Position numbers and translations under genes: made by a program. A stretch of 64,000 nt of DNA from Brachycybe producta (Eukaryota > Arthropoda > Diplopoda > Playtdesmida > Andrognathidae), in contig JAUPFP010000005.1 in assembly GCA_036925085.1 (NCBI GenBank), positions 3,384,501 to 3,448,500 on the forward strand, written 5' to 3'. Positions 13,544 through 24,544 of this stretch are shown here, one piece after another; the stretch's first letter is position 1, and every line of letters begins with the position of its first letter. Below the pieces are notes generated by a model that saw only the letters and a list, made by a program, of their open reading frames with translations, ran no database searches and was not told where the DNA came from.

Positions 13544-13809
13544 ACTTAGACTAGAGAAAGTTTAATGTTTGACAAGGTGGGACAAGTTTCACACCTACCG
13601 GGTATGGCTTGCAAGCAATAGATGTGCAAACCACTCACTTCAATGGCAAACAAAAACAAAGTTACCTACATAAATAGGGTTGAAATAAAACTGAATAGAC
13701 TATACAAGCTCGTATCACGTTAAATTATAGAAAAAGTCATAAAAATATGACAATCACAATCTGTGCTGTCTCTAGTAATATTCTATTATTATTATGTTGT
13801 AGCGTAGTC

Positions 13810-13900
13810 CAGTGGTCTAAAACTTTTTTGATCGCATTCCCCATAAACAGAAAAAAATAAATAGCGTGGACCCCCTATACTATGTATTATTGGAATGACC
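13810..13900. mobile_element. hAT TIR fragment (CAGTGGTCTAAAAC end only)
   Basis: CAGTGGTCTAAAACTTTTTT followed by GATCGCATTCCCC matches the left end of the complete element at 17177, including ATAGCG and a GACCCC motif. I find no matching right terminus downstream, so this is an end fragment or a badly decayed copy. Confidence 0.55.
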
Positions 13901-13989
13901 CAGTTAAAACGTGAACTGCACACTGGAAATGAAGACATAACTGCCTTGAAGTAGCATTATCATGATTCACGAGCATACATAGAAACTCT

Positions 13990-14255
13990 TACACAAGATA
14001 TTCCTGGCAGTGTTGGTATTTTTAAATATTCTATGTACAATATAATGTTTCCAATAATAAAATGTCATGGGAACTTAATCTACAAGATATGTACTACAAC
14101 ATGTCATTAACCCACGAGTATACTCGCATTCTCCAAAACTGTCATTTTCTCATGTTTAACCTGCTTTTTTGAAGACGTTCATTCCTGGCAGTGTTGTTTT
14201 TCTCAAATATTCAATATATAATATAATGTTCAATTGGTCCTAATATTAGTCTTAT
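13990..14255. repeat. Tandem duplicated segment
   Basis: ATTCCTGGCAGTGTTG followed by a similar tail (AAATATTC and TATAATATAATGTT) occurs near 14002 and again near 14186, about 184 bases apart. The copies have diverged. No coding content. Confidence 0.6.
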
Positions 14256-14399
14256 GGCTAGTACACACAATGTTGTGTTACTTCACGTATGAGAAAACCG
14301 TCTAAAACAAATGACAAATTGTTGTCAAAAAAAAAAAAAAATTACACATTTCCACACAAAATAACACAAGTTAAATATTGTAACTTGCGTTATTTATGT

Positions 14400-14775
14400 G
14401 CCATAAATCAATGACAAAACCCAATTAAACAATCAAAAAGAAGTCCCAAAATAAATAATCACAAAACCCAATTAAATTTAAAAATACCAAATTAAACTAT
14501 AAAACCCAATAAATTAAAAGCAAAATTCATAATGAACAATGACAAAACCCAATAAAACGTTCAATAATAAAACCCTATTATGTATACAATCAAACACAAA
14601 TAAGATTAAAAACTAAACCCAAGCAAGAATAAATTAAACCCAATTAAGATTAAAAATTAAAACAAAGGTAAAAAAAATTAAATCAAAGGTAAAAAAAAAT
14701 TAAACCCAATCAAGATTAAGTATTAAACCAAATTAAGATTAAATATTAAACCCAATTAAAATTGACGACAAACCC
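14400..14775. repeat. AT-rich degenerate minisatellite (AAACCCAATTAA..)
   Basis: An irregular tandem array of AAACCCAATTAAGATTAAA-like units, with strong purine/A bias on this strand. Periodicity is about 20 bases in the better-kept right half. Unit boundaries drift and stops occur in all frames. Confidence 0.75.
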
Positions 14776-15784
14776 CAAAATTTGACAACATACATGCACA
14801 AGCAAATGACTAAATTTGAATATACTTTTGAATGCAGAGCAATGTTAAAATGATTGCAACAATTGCTCCACTTTCAAATGCAAAAGTAGGCAAAGAGCGA
14901 TACCTAAAACGTGATACACGGACAAAGAGTGAGTGTTTGCCTCTTGTAATTGTTTAGTGTTTTTCATTGGTTATCATAGTATGTGTGTATGAGACATGCA
15001 CACTAGTCCCATTAAGATGTGACAGGAACCATTGGTTCTACAGCTCGTAAAATGCTCTCTGAAAAGTAGCACCATCAATCTTCCCGAGACGAGATGTGAG
15101 ACCAGGTGTATGAACTTTGATCTGCCATCAAATTGGGCAATACAATTTATTTATAAATCTCATCAAATGATATTTATACACCAACCCCATGAATACCAAA
15201 TTCACAATCAAGTGATCAACTTTTAAAATTATAAGATGAGTTCATCTTGAATTATATGTTGCTATCTTTCAAATATAAAGAATAGCATGTAGGCTGACAC
15301 TTTCAAATGGCACAGGACCTACCAATGGAAAGATCAGGCCAACCCTAACAAAACCCAAACCAGGCTCTTGAGGCCTCCAAAGAACACCAATCAGGTGGCT
15401 TGCAAATGGAAATGTTTCTCTAAAATTACTTCAGTGCATCACATTGATGAAAATCCATTGCAGAGCTCCAACGATGATGGTCCACATCCGCAATTAATCC
15501 AAAAAATCGTAAAGAGCAAGGGGGTCGGGAAAGGGAGACGGGAGAAAAAAAGAAAACACTTTTGGAGAGCAAAAACTTCTAAGGCCTAGGACTGACCATT
15601 ACAAGTCTTTGCTCTGGCATGTCAGTTGTGTCCAGTAGTATGCACAACCTAATGTATGGGTACCTTGTGTACTAATTGTTATTCCTAACAAGTATGGGGT
15701 CCGGCAATAGGTACTGACGCATTTGTGAGCACTGTGGTGGGAAGACAGACACTGAGTGGGCAACAGTATATTGTGCAATAAATT
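14776..15784. other. Non-coding stretch of mixed composition
   Basis: No gene is recognised. The segment 15020-15600 is less A/T-biased than its surroundings and has two short open frames (15032-15226 and 15368-15589). Neither has a family motif I know. It could be an older element or untranslated sequence. Confidence 0.4.
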
Positions 15785-16165
15785 TAATATGTTATGCAGT
15801 TTCAGTAGCCATGAATTCTTGGCCTGTGCAGCAACGAATTTTTTGTGTTACGGTGTTCATTCGAACGGGAAGCATAATCGAGGTTCAGCGGCAATTTCGT
15901 CGATAATATGATATTTCTAGGCATGGTAGGATCCCTACACGAAACACAATTTTGCAATGGCATCGACGGCAGGCCCCACACATTACAGGAGTTGAGAAAC
16001 AACATAACCAACGAAATTAACGTGATCGGCCCAGATGTATTGCACCGTGTCATGCAATCTTTTCGCAGCAGGCTCCAAGAATCCGAAAGACAAGAAGGAG
16101 CACATTTGTCTAACATAATTTTTAAAAAATAAGCATATTTGAAAACTGCATTATGTATAGAATAA
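15785..16165 (+). pseudogene. Internally deleted transposase relic (DUF4817-type HTH plus C-terminal tail)
   Basis: Starting near 15810, one frame gives MNSWPVQQRIFCVTVF, then RTGSIIEVQRQFRR, a stop, and ISRHGRIPTRNTILQWH. This fits the helix-turn-helix domain (DUF4817 type) of Tc1/mariner-like transposases. After a frame change the sequence jumps to RPHTLQELRNNITNEIN, GPDVLHRVMQSFRSRLQE and HLSNIIFKK, ending at a stop at 16130-16132; this is the typical C-terminal tail of the same proteins. The catalytic DDE/D core that should lie between is absent. TATGCAGTTT (near 15795) and AAACTGCAT (near 16150) are inverted near the ends and may be decayed TIRs. Confidence 0.8.
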
Positions 16166-17176
16166 ATATGTTCCGTTTTAATCTCTGTGTTTCAATTACT
16201 AAGCTGACAATCACACGATAAAAACTGTCAATAGTTACTGCCGAACCCTATACCTCACAACTCTTAATAGAGTTTTGCCAAAAAGCTATACCGTTCGACA
16301 AGCCACTGTTGTGTATCCCCCACCCTCAATCATTGTCCATTTACCAAGTTCACAACTCGATGACCCATGATGAATTGAGATTGTTGCCTTGAAATGCGAG
16401 TAATTTACGATATGACGAGTATTTAATCAATAACTACATGAAAAACACTTTTAAAATATTTCTCAGAGTTTTTTTGGTTTTAAATCTTTGTCTTTTTTAA
16501 TCACAAATATTTTTTTTAAAATATTAATCTTGAGACGATTGTTTAAAAAATGACAACAAAAGCAAAGCAATTACGAACACACTACTACAGTGTACAATCA
16601 CTTGAAAAAACTAAACAGAATTCTGTAAAACTTTATAAAGTCATAGTTATCTGTAAGAATGTTATTAATATTATACACCCTTTTACTCAGATCTTTGCAA
16701 AAAAAATATCTAACATAACTTAAAACTATAATAAGAAATAATAAAAGAATTGTTTTTCAAACCTTGTCTTCTAATGATTTGTATTGATGGCCAGTTCATT
16801 TCAGTTCAGTTCATTTCATTTCAGTTCATTTCAATTCAGTTCACAATAAATTTAAAGGCCCTAAACAAAAGCACCACTTAATATTTTAATCTATAATAAT
16901 TTTAAAACCCTGTTCTTTTTAGGGTCATTTTATTTTTAACAAAACATTGAAAGAACTGTTTTCTATTAATTTATTCCAGGCTTAATTTCCAGCGTTGATG
17001 AAAAGTTCATAACAGACCTACAGAAAGAAAGAAAAAACAACTTCATTAATATTTCGTCTTAATCTGGTTTTAAATTTTTTAAGATCTTCTTTATTTTATT
17101 TTTAGAAAAAAAAATAAATGAATAAAAATAGCCATTGTTTCTCTCTATTGTGTATGTATAACATTACCGCATAAAG
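16166..17176. other. AT-rich stretch with a TTCAG/TTCATT microsatellite
   Basis: No gene is recognised. An imperfect CAGTTCATTT repeat runs from about 16795 to 16842. Long A/T tracts dominate the remainder. Confidence 0.55.
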
Positions 17177-17459
17177 CAGTGTTCTCCAAACGTTTTTGAT
17201 CGCATACCCCTAAAACAAAACAAAAAAAATAGCGCAGACCCCGCTACGCAGCTATGTGTGACAATACCTCATCTATTTAGTGTTCATGATCGTGTAACTT
17301 AAAAAATACAGGTTAATATTTGTTATTCTTTACTTAATTTTTTTATTTTTTTCTGTCAATAGAAAACTTGTCTTAGAAAAAAATATCAAGAAGAAAATAT
17401 TAAATTTTCTTGGCATACCCCCACCTATCGACTCACGTACCCCACTTCGGAGACCACTG
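17177..17459. mobile_element. hAT-type MITE (CAGTGTTCTCCAAAC end)
   Basis: The left end CAGTGTTCTCCAAACGTTTT is matched by the inverted right end GGAGACCACTG, with pyrimidine-rich CATACCCC motifs just inside each end. The 283-bp interior is A/T-rich and non-coding. The flanking octamers do not match well, so the copy is old or its flanks have been rearranged. TIR style is that of widespread animal hAT elements. Confidence 0.65.
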
Positions 17460-18883
17460 CTCTAGAGTTTAGAAATGTTGCTTCTGAAATAGTTTTTATT
17501 CCGTACGACTGGGAATTACTGTTTTGACACAAAACACAAATGATTAGCAAAAAAACAAGAAGAAAATATTAATATATCAATAAAAGTACATTAACACGTC
17601 GACGCCATATAAGTACACCCAGATGTTTGAAATGTATCAAGAAATGTTCTGCCGTGATAAGAAGAATAGGCCTATATAATAATTATATACTATGGATAAC
17701 TGAAAAATACATGAAAAAGCTATTCTATAAAGAAGAAAATTATATAATTAAGTTTCGAAACTGAAAATCTCTATAGTTCTCTAATAATGTATCATGAAAC
17801 TGAATGCATCATGCGTGTGCACCTCATTGTATCATTCAGTTTCATGGTTGTCGGCAACTCTCTCTCTCTCTTCATTAAAAAAGTACAGTATTTTTCATAT
17901 GTGAATGAAACATATACTGTATATAGGACATTGACAACATAGCAAAACAAGAAACATTGCAGTACTTAAAACTGCATTTTATGATATTTTTAACAGCACA
18001 ATGATGACCTTCTGTTAAATAGTCATTATTCATAGTCTATTATCCTTATTTTGCTATATCATCATCATATTATATACTCTTCTCTACCCGGTTAGTTTTC
18101 CAAACAAATAAAAGACATAGGATACATAAATCATAAGCAGTCACAATAGTGAGGGGCAAATCGAATTGTTCTATTCAAAACTGTATGTGTGTGTGACATC
18201 CTATAAATTATGCGACAAATTAGTTAAATGTTGGCTCGGCTTAGAAGATCCTATAGGAATGAGGGCTATCTGGAGGCACAAGTAAATCACAGATAACAAT
18301 GGGTTTTAGGAGCCATCCGAATTAACCAAATTTAGGCAAAGTGGGACATTTTCTCATTTTCTGATGACGTAACATCGTCAAGTTGTAAATGGTTCTAACA
18401 AAAATATAGTCTTATTATTATGATGCATTTGCATATTTCTTCCCTGATTATTTCTCGATTTTTTTGTATACTGTATTTTGAAACCCGATTTTTTTGTAAT
18501 TGCCATTGTAATTGAGAGTAACATGTTGAAAAAAGGTTGTGTACCAGTACACCTTACGTTTCTAAAACCGATACAACCTTGATTAATTCACCTGCACCTA
18601 TTTCATCTCACATTGTCAGTTAGTTACCAGTTATTATGAAGAGTTGCTGTTACACATGTTACACGTAGTAATAGCGCAGTTATAATTATTACACGGTGAA
18701 TCAGAAATATATTCAGAAACTTCGTGTTTAAAAGAGTATAGTGATGGCTAGTGGACTTGCACCTTGTACTCTGTACACCAAGGCGATAAGGCAGCTGCAG
18801 TTTTCACAAACAGTGCTCAAACAATAAAATATTTCGAAAAAGAGGCATCAGCGTGCACGTGCTGTTTTAATCCCCAAATTCAA
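17460..18883. other. AT-rich non-coding stretch
   Basis: No gene is recognised. An imperfect inverted pair, ATCATGAAACTGAATGCATC and GTATCATTCAGTTTCATGG, lies near 17790-17848, followed by a short (CT)n run near 17858. Nothing else is assignable. Confidence 0.5.
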
Positions 18884-19007
18884 AAACGTTGCTTAAAATA
18901 AAGTACAACTTAAGCCATGATGTAAGTCAAACTTTCTATAGTGAGTATATGGAGAGTTTTTAAGTTAACCTTCGCTTAAGTTTTCCTTTGGCTTATAAGT
19001 AACGTTT
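18884..19007. mobile_element. Short foldback MITE (AAACGTTRCTTA ends)
   Basis: AAACGTTGCTTA at the left is inverted as TAAGTAACGTTT at the right; a second inverted pair, ACTTAAGC/GCTTAAGT, lies inside. The central phrase GTATATGGAGAGTTTTTAAG resembles GTCTATGGAGAATTTTTAAG near 45267, pointing to a further diverged copy there. Non-coding. Confidence 0.55.
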
Positions 19008-19491
19008 AAGAATAATGTCATTGGTGGTTTTGTTTACAACAGTAAAACAACCCACTCATCTTCGAGTCACAAACAGATATTCATTGTAACAGCCTGAGAG
19101 ATAAACGCCTCTCAAAGTCGCTTGAAAAACACTTGAGAAAAACGCACTTTATCTAAAAAGTCCAGCCATTCATTTTTCTAATAATGTAAAAGATGATCAC
19201 CATTCCACCACCCCTAACTCTTTTTTCACCCCATGTAATTCACTTAATAGAATAATTATCCGTTTTCCGGTGCAGTTTCATTGAGTGGATGGAGTTTCAT
19301 TCAAGTGGGCACTAGACTCATTTAACGACGGAGAGAGCCACAAAATGATTGCATGATTTATTAGATTATATGATGGGAGTAAACCCAAGACAAGATGTGC
19401 CATTTGTGAAAATAACCATTATGGGATAAGGGTCGAATAACTGACGGCTACTGGTGCACATCGAGAATGCATTTGAAAACATACACACTCT
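19008..19491. other. Non-coding stretch
   Basis: No gene is recognised. The right part (about 19370-19490) could be the decayed upstream body of the LINE whose C-terminal relic starts at 19688, but no motif supports that. Confidence 0.4.
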
Positions 19492-19686
19492 TATGCCCTT
19501 GGCACACAGTCGACTTTTGAGGCGACAAAAAGAAGTTGAAAGTCGTCGAGGTGTGTCGTCGCAATGTATTTTTTCTATGGAAAGGCACCAACCAACCAGA
19601 AAATACACTGCGATGACACCCTCGCGACATTTGACTTTTTTATAGCCAAAAAATCTTTCAAAAGTCGCCTGTGTGTACCAACCCTA
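19492..19686. mobile_element. TIR MITE (TAGGGTTGGTACACACAGGC family)
   Basis: The left end reads TATGCCCTTGGCACACAGTC and the inverted right end corresponds to TAGGGTTGGTACACACAGGC; both continue into GACTTTTGA. The interior has GTCGTCGCAATGTATTTT and an inverted AAAATACACTGCGATGAC. Length is 195 bp. The flanking octamers do not agree, so the superfamily is open. Confidence 0.6.
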
Positions 19687-19687
19687 G

Positions 19688-21010
19688 TCAGATTTTACGC
19701 GGGTGCTCGAGTAATGTGAAGTGCATAGCTTACAAATCATTGGTGAACCCCCATCTATAATACTGCTGCACCATGTGAAGTCCCCACAGTGCTAACTTAC
19801 TGTAGTTCACTCTGTTGAGATGGTTCAATACAAAGTGGCAAGGTTTGTTACTGGGGACTAAAATTCTCAAAGAAAAACTTGATTGAGACTACTATAGGTG
19901 GTTCGTACATGTAGGGACGGCTTCCGCCTTAACATTCTTATAAAAAATGTCAGTGGGGTCTCGTCCCAGGCCGGCTCCTAGTACACTGTGTAAAGCTGTA
20001 TACATGGGTATGGGTGACCACTCTTAAGAGCCTATATGTGTGACGCCATTTTGAATATTAGCAGATGACAATTATAGTTCCACTTTTCGCCGTTTAGTGG
20101 CGCCCCACAGCTAAGCCATTGAAACCAATGAGAAAGAGAAATTCTTATTTTAAAAATACATGGTTCAGGCAAATGTTTTGTTTTCTGCAACGAAAATTGT
20201 TATTTTCAAAATTCAAATTGCAATATGTACATAACAATATTGCTCATCTAGTGATACGTTGGTACAAATTTATAATTAGTTTTTCTATTTTTAATTTCGC
20301 TTAAAATCTCGTATTTTTTAGCTCATGTTAAATCCCATAGGCGACAAACGCTCCTCCGTTTATACATTTTATAGGATCTAAATTTCCCACTAACCATAAG
20401 TTTCATGACACCCTAAAATTTGACCACTAATTGTATACGACTCAAATTACTCACCATTGTAGATCAAAAGTTGCTCTTCCTTTTTTCAGTAGTGCATATT
20501 TACCCAAAAAAAACGCTGTTATTAAAATATAGCCACTTTTATCCATCGATAAGAGAGAAAATGGCGGACAAAAGTGTATCAAAATTGATTTTTTTGCCAC
20601 ATGTTGACGTCACAGCTACAGAAGCGCCTACATGCGAAGATTTTTGTAAGTTTTTTTTCACTGTAGGCTCTTAAGAAATTAGGAAAGATTTTTATAGAAA
20701 CAGACTCGTATTTTTGGTCATTTGTACCTAAAGTCATTCAACAATATAATTTGCTTCCAGAGGATGCTGTACATGAGGACTGTTATTTGGGGAATTCTTA
20801 GAGGTCTACTATTAAACAAAGCATATACATTATACAATGATGCTGCAATTGAACTTACTACATTCAAATGGGGCATTGGTATCACAGGGAATAAATATTT
20901 ATTTTGACAATGTATTTCTATGCTGTTTTTTTTTTTGGAATAAATAGTCCTTCTGCCACAGGCTCTCTGGGCTGCTTGCAGGGTAATTATTCCAACTCGT
21001 ATGCAAAACT
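19688..21010 (+). pseudogene. CR1/L2-like LINE ORF2 relic and 3' end, split by a TTAA element
   Basis: Left part (19688-20023): one frame gives AYKSLVNPHL, a stop, then YCCTM and SPHSA; a shifted frame gives VEMVQYKVARFVTGD. These are the hallmark C-terminal reverse-transcriptase blocks (AYKTLVRPHLEYC...WSPH and LE.VQR.AARFV) of CR1/L2-type elements. Right part (20675-21010), after the inserted MITE: SYFWSFVPKVIQQYNLLPED and AVHED, then a stop and the 3' tail GGCTGCTTGCAGGGTAATTATTC shared with the copies at 8952 and 41354. Multiple stops and frame changes show it is dead. The truncated 5' end is typical of LINE insertion. Confidence 0.8.
20028..20670. mobile_element. TTAA-flanked piggyBac-type MITE, GAGCCTA family, copy 1
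   Basis: TTAA at 20024-20027 and 20671-20674 flank GAGCCTA at the left and TAGGCTC at the right. The 643-bp body is closely related, in opposite orientation, to the element at 29167-29999. It contains TGACGTCA at 20605-20612 and a weakly conserved frame (MADKSVSKL) that is frameshifted in the other copy, so it is probably not coding. It interrupts a LINE relic. Confidence 0.85.
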
Positions 21011-21985
21011 AAAATCAGCAAAAGAGATAATCCACAGGAGAGAAAATTTGCATTGGTAAAATGGCTGTCATTTAGACAAAGTTCAGGCAACATTGTGAAA
21101 CTGAAATCGTCCACACAAAGTAGGCCTGCCATTTTCAGGCATTAGTTCTAGCCGTTGATTATTTAATTGCTTTTGGATGGCCATTTAAACATATACAGGA
21201 ATAACATATACAGGAATACCATGTAGAAATATGTAATGTACTATTGTTAGAGAAACTTATACAATGCTATTTGCCATTACTAGGCTTTTTCAAATGTAAC
21301 CTGTGATGAATACACTTAATGTTTTTGTATATGCAAACTATATTCATGCATTTCAATGCGTGGTTTCAGCACACGCACAAAACTAACTGAAGTTATTTTA
21401 AAACAGTAGTTAGTAATCCCAACAAACCTTCAGGTTGTTCAACAACATAACAAATACAATAAACATATTTTGTGTACATTGACAAAAAAAAAAGATAAAC
21501 AATGACTTGCTTTAGTGTCTAACAAATAACAAAACTATTAAAAAGAATATTTCTTGTCATTTTAAAAGCTTCTGTTATGTTTTTTTTTGTTTAGAAATAT
21601 CATCTTTAAAAACGTAATGTTTATTATGTCCACGTCTTTCGTGACTTTAAAAATCTTTCAAATGTTTTTTTAACTTATCGTTTTTCTTTTTAAAACTATT
21701 CTTTTGAAATAAAATACAAAATGTCGTGACATTTTAAAAATATAATCACGATTATTTTTTGTGTGTGTATTTGTTGTCAGATATAATTGCTTAGAAGTGT
21801 ATCAGTTAGGTTTCTTATTATTTCTACACATATTGTGTGATCACGAAATTACACTTTAAAAATTTCGAATTTATCAAACAATTGTTCAAATTAAACGAGC
21901 TGCAATACAGAACTTTTTCTTAATAAAAATAAAAAAAGCAAAGTGTTAGTAATTATTATAAATACTGACACTGCTTTATTGTTAA
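21011..21985. other. AT-rich non-coding stretch
   Basis: No gene or bounded element is recognised. Confidence 0.5.
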
Positions 21986-22105
21986 TACATGTTAAAGACA
22001 CTAGCCCTAAAGACACATCCCCTAAAGCCATTTGCACTAATGCCAATTGTCCTAAAAAGATGATTGCCCTAAAACCATTTGCCCTAAAGGAACATGTCCC
22101 ATCTT
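21986..22105. repeat. TTTAGGGCAAA-type tandem repeat, array 1
   Basis: Repeated short phrases of the form CCCTAAAGACAC, CCTAAAGCCATTTGCAC, CCTAAAAAGATGATTGCC, CCCTAAAACCATTTGCC and CCCTAAAGGAAC run through this segment. The reverse complement of the same phrase set (TTTAGGGCAAGTGGATTT and relatives) fills 47090-47320, inside a TIR element. Confidence 0.75.
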
Positions 22106-23013
22106 TTGTGTCGGTCCATCTATTTAGTCGGCCGTGTGTTACCTTGTAAGAAGCCAACAAACTGTTCATTCTGACAGACTAAACTGTCTGACATTGTCTG
22201 CCACCGAATGTCTGTCGTCTGCACTCACCCTTAAATCATAAAATGGAAAACACACTGTCTCTCGAAGTTACTTCTAAAAGGTAGACTAAACATTAGACCT
22301 ATGTGTAGTATTGTAAACAGTTACGTGGCCAGTGTGATACCTAACCTTAACCTACATGAAGCACGCAACCCACCTGAACCAAAGTGCTCAAGATGACTAA
22401 AAATGAGTAATGACGTCATCAAGATGGCTAATGAATCTACTTGTAAAATCGTGATTACTACGTAAAAAATAATCGGATTTTACTACCAGTAAATGAAAAA
22501 AGTGAAATGTCTGTTAGAATTAATGTATGATGCTAAATTACCATATTTTTAGAGTCATCTGTAAAGGTTATAATCATAAAAAATTGTCATTTTTGTGGCA
22601 TATTAATTGATTTTACTCCTAAACGAGTTGACATGAAAAATGATGGTTAAAAATATCCCGAAACATTGAACTTCGACTAAATAGGTAATTCAGCAACTGC
22701 TTTGGGCCTCTACGTTTAATATTAACATTCTTCCTATGACCGCTTTCACTGTCAAAATTCCTTTGTCATCTACGTTACCGACTATTGCCACTTGGAAATA
22801 TTTATTACACTTATTATTGCAATTGTTAGGTAATTTCAGATATGGTAATTGTCTACAAAAATGTTTCACATAAATTAATTTCATCAATCAAATTACAAAA
22901 CAGATTTTTTAACAAAAATAAACAACACGATTTTTTTGTATTTTCATCAAAAATTAAAAGGGATTTCTTTCACTTGTATAAAGTATCAATTTCTGCATGT
23001 ACTCATGTATATG
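22106..23013. other. Non-coding stretch, possibly flanks of an older element
   Basis: GACAGACTAAACTGTCTGAC and GTCTGTCGTCTGCACTCACC (22172-22228) resemble the TIR words of the 46857-47431 element, but no paired end is found. A TGACGTCA octamer is at 22411-22418. No gene. Confidence 0.4.
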
Positions 23014-23133
23014 TTACTGTCAATCTGTGGAACCAGGCAATCTAAAAAAACCCACCAAACTGCTAGTGAATCCGCAAAATTCAATACATTTTAGGTGTTG
23101 AATTTTGCAGATTCACTAGCAGGTTGGTTATTT
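23014..23133. mobile_element. Foldback MITE, TTACTGTCAATCTGCGG family, truncated copy
   Basis: Starts TTACTGTCAATCTGTGG and contains the strong inverted pair CTGCTAGTGAATCCGCAAAA and TTTTGCAGATTCACTAGCAG around the loop. The outer right arm is missing. It aligns to the complete copy at 44589-44743. Confidence 0.75.
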
Positions 23134-23429
23134 AATTGTAAATTTTAGTGTGGTGTTTAGTGTGGTGTTTTAAGGAACGAATTACACACAAACACACTGA
23201 ATGAAATCCAACTGAGTTTTACTTTGTAAGGCATTTAGTAGAAGCGCCATATTATCTTTCGGTGCAAAAGACAATAGAAAGATTTTGTTTTCTGTTTTCT
23301 GGTGGTTTTTCAGTGTGTATGAACCGCAGTCTTTGATTGGCTTTGCCAAAATAACTCTTTTGACAGAGTTAAACCAAGATAATTAAAAGTAGCCACATGA
23401 TCCAACAGATTATCTACTAATACATAATA
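23134..23429. other. Non-coding spacer
   Basis: A GTGTGGTGTTT direct repeat near 23150-23172. Nothing else is assignable. Confidence 0.5.
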
Positions 23430-24544
23430 CAATGGTTCTCAACCTTTTTTGCCCCAGGCACCTTTTTCACCATATGTGAGAATGTCATTCCCCCCCCCCC
23501 CCTTTGTCTGACTCAAAAGACGCCTTCCAAATAATATGCATAAATATTAAAAATCTTTTATTTTGTCTATATTTAAGGTAGGGACAACCCTGTCCAGGCT
23601 GAGTCAAAGCCGTAGGTCGCGCGAGTGGCTGTCACCCGAGTGGTGATCGTTACCCAGTAGAGGAATTGCACAGTTAAATTCACTGCGTATGTTCACATAA
23701 CAGCTTGCTGTGACAGGACAGTGACTTGACCCTTCCAATAACCCAAGGTGGATATTGTCATATTTACGTTTTCACAGACGACGGTCCACTCTCGCTGTGC
23801 AGCTGTATTATCTTCAAACTTAAAAAAAAACATCATGACATGTCACGGTTTCGAAGCAAATTAATTGATAGCACATCCCGGCCCTGTGTTGTCCAAATCT
23901 TGTGTGTCCCGACCTTTACTTGGATTATTTTTATAGCGGAGTTATACAAATATAATAACTAGGAATGGGCCATTCGAATCTTCGAATCTTGAAAAATATT
24001 TGATATTCGAAAACTCGAATCTTTGCGCTTTTTTCTTTGGAATCCTAATTTTAAAAAAAAAAACCTGTTAAAAACTATGGTAAAATTAGTTTTAACTTCA
24101 TTGACGTCCAACAGAAGCGCGTTCACTAACAAAAAAAGGCGATTGTTGCAATTTCGGTGGTATCCGGATCACCAATATTATCAACTTGTGGCGACCCTGA
24201 GTGCCACACACTGGTTTTTTATTATTAATATTTTAATATTTAATATTATTTCATTTATTTGTATTTTCTTAATGAATAATAAAGTATTCTTTTATGAAGG
24301 ATTCGAGTCATTCGAGAGATTCGAGAACCTTTTAGGACTCGTGATTCGGATTCGAGAAAATTTAGGATTCGTCCCACCTCTAATAATAACAATAAAAAAT
24401 ATGAACATTTTCTATTGTTATTATATTTGTAAAACACCACTATATAAAAATAATTCAAGCAAAGTTTTATAGTTTTTAAATTCATGAACGGATTTTAAAC
24501 CCCAACCCCTAAACACTAAAATTCCCCCTGGTTGAAAACCCCTG
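23430..24544. mobile_element. hAT-type element (about 690 bp) enlarged by a nested MITE
   Basis: The left end CAATGGTTCTCAACC and inverted right end GGTTGAAAACCCCTG match the common animal hAT terminus CAGTGGTTCTCAACC. Flanking octamers ACATAATA (23422-23429) and ACATAGTA (24545-24552) agree at 7 of 8 positions. The element has a poly-C run near 23490-23502 and no transposase frame. The 423-bp MITE at 23960-24382 is inserted within it, so this element is the older of the two. Confidence 0.85.
23960..24382. mobile_element. hAT-type MITE, TAGRGRTGGG/GATTCG family, copy 1 (nested)
   Basis: Starts TAGGAATGGGCCATTCGAAT and ends GGATTCGTCCCACCTCTA. It is flanked by a perfect octamer duplication, ATAATAAC (23952-23959 and 24383-24390). 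The interior contains TTGACGTCCAACAGAAGCG, the phrase CGGTGGTATCCGGATCACC, and a right-hand block rich in GATTCGAGA. The 149-codon frame running through it is an accident of the A/T-rich body and is not conserved between copies. Confidence 0.92.

Noticed and set aside
14400..14775. CRISPR-like array
   Set aside because: The units are degenerate, A/T-rich and without unique spacers of constant length; a eukaryotic minisatellite fits.
20420..20674. An 84-codon frame in a TTAA element that shares MADKSVSKL with the second copy
   Set aside because: The second copy is frameshifted just after this block, so the similarity reflects DNA homology rather than coding constraint.
24023..24472. A 149-codon open frame
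   Set aside because: It lies mostly within a hAT-type MITE with defined ends; the frame is not preserved in the other four copies.
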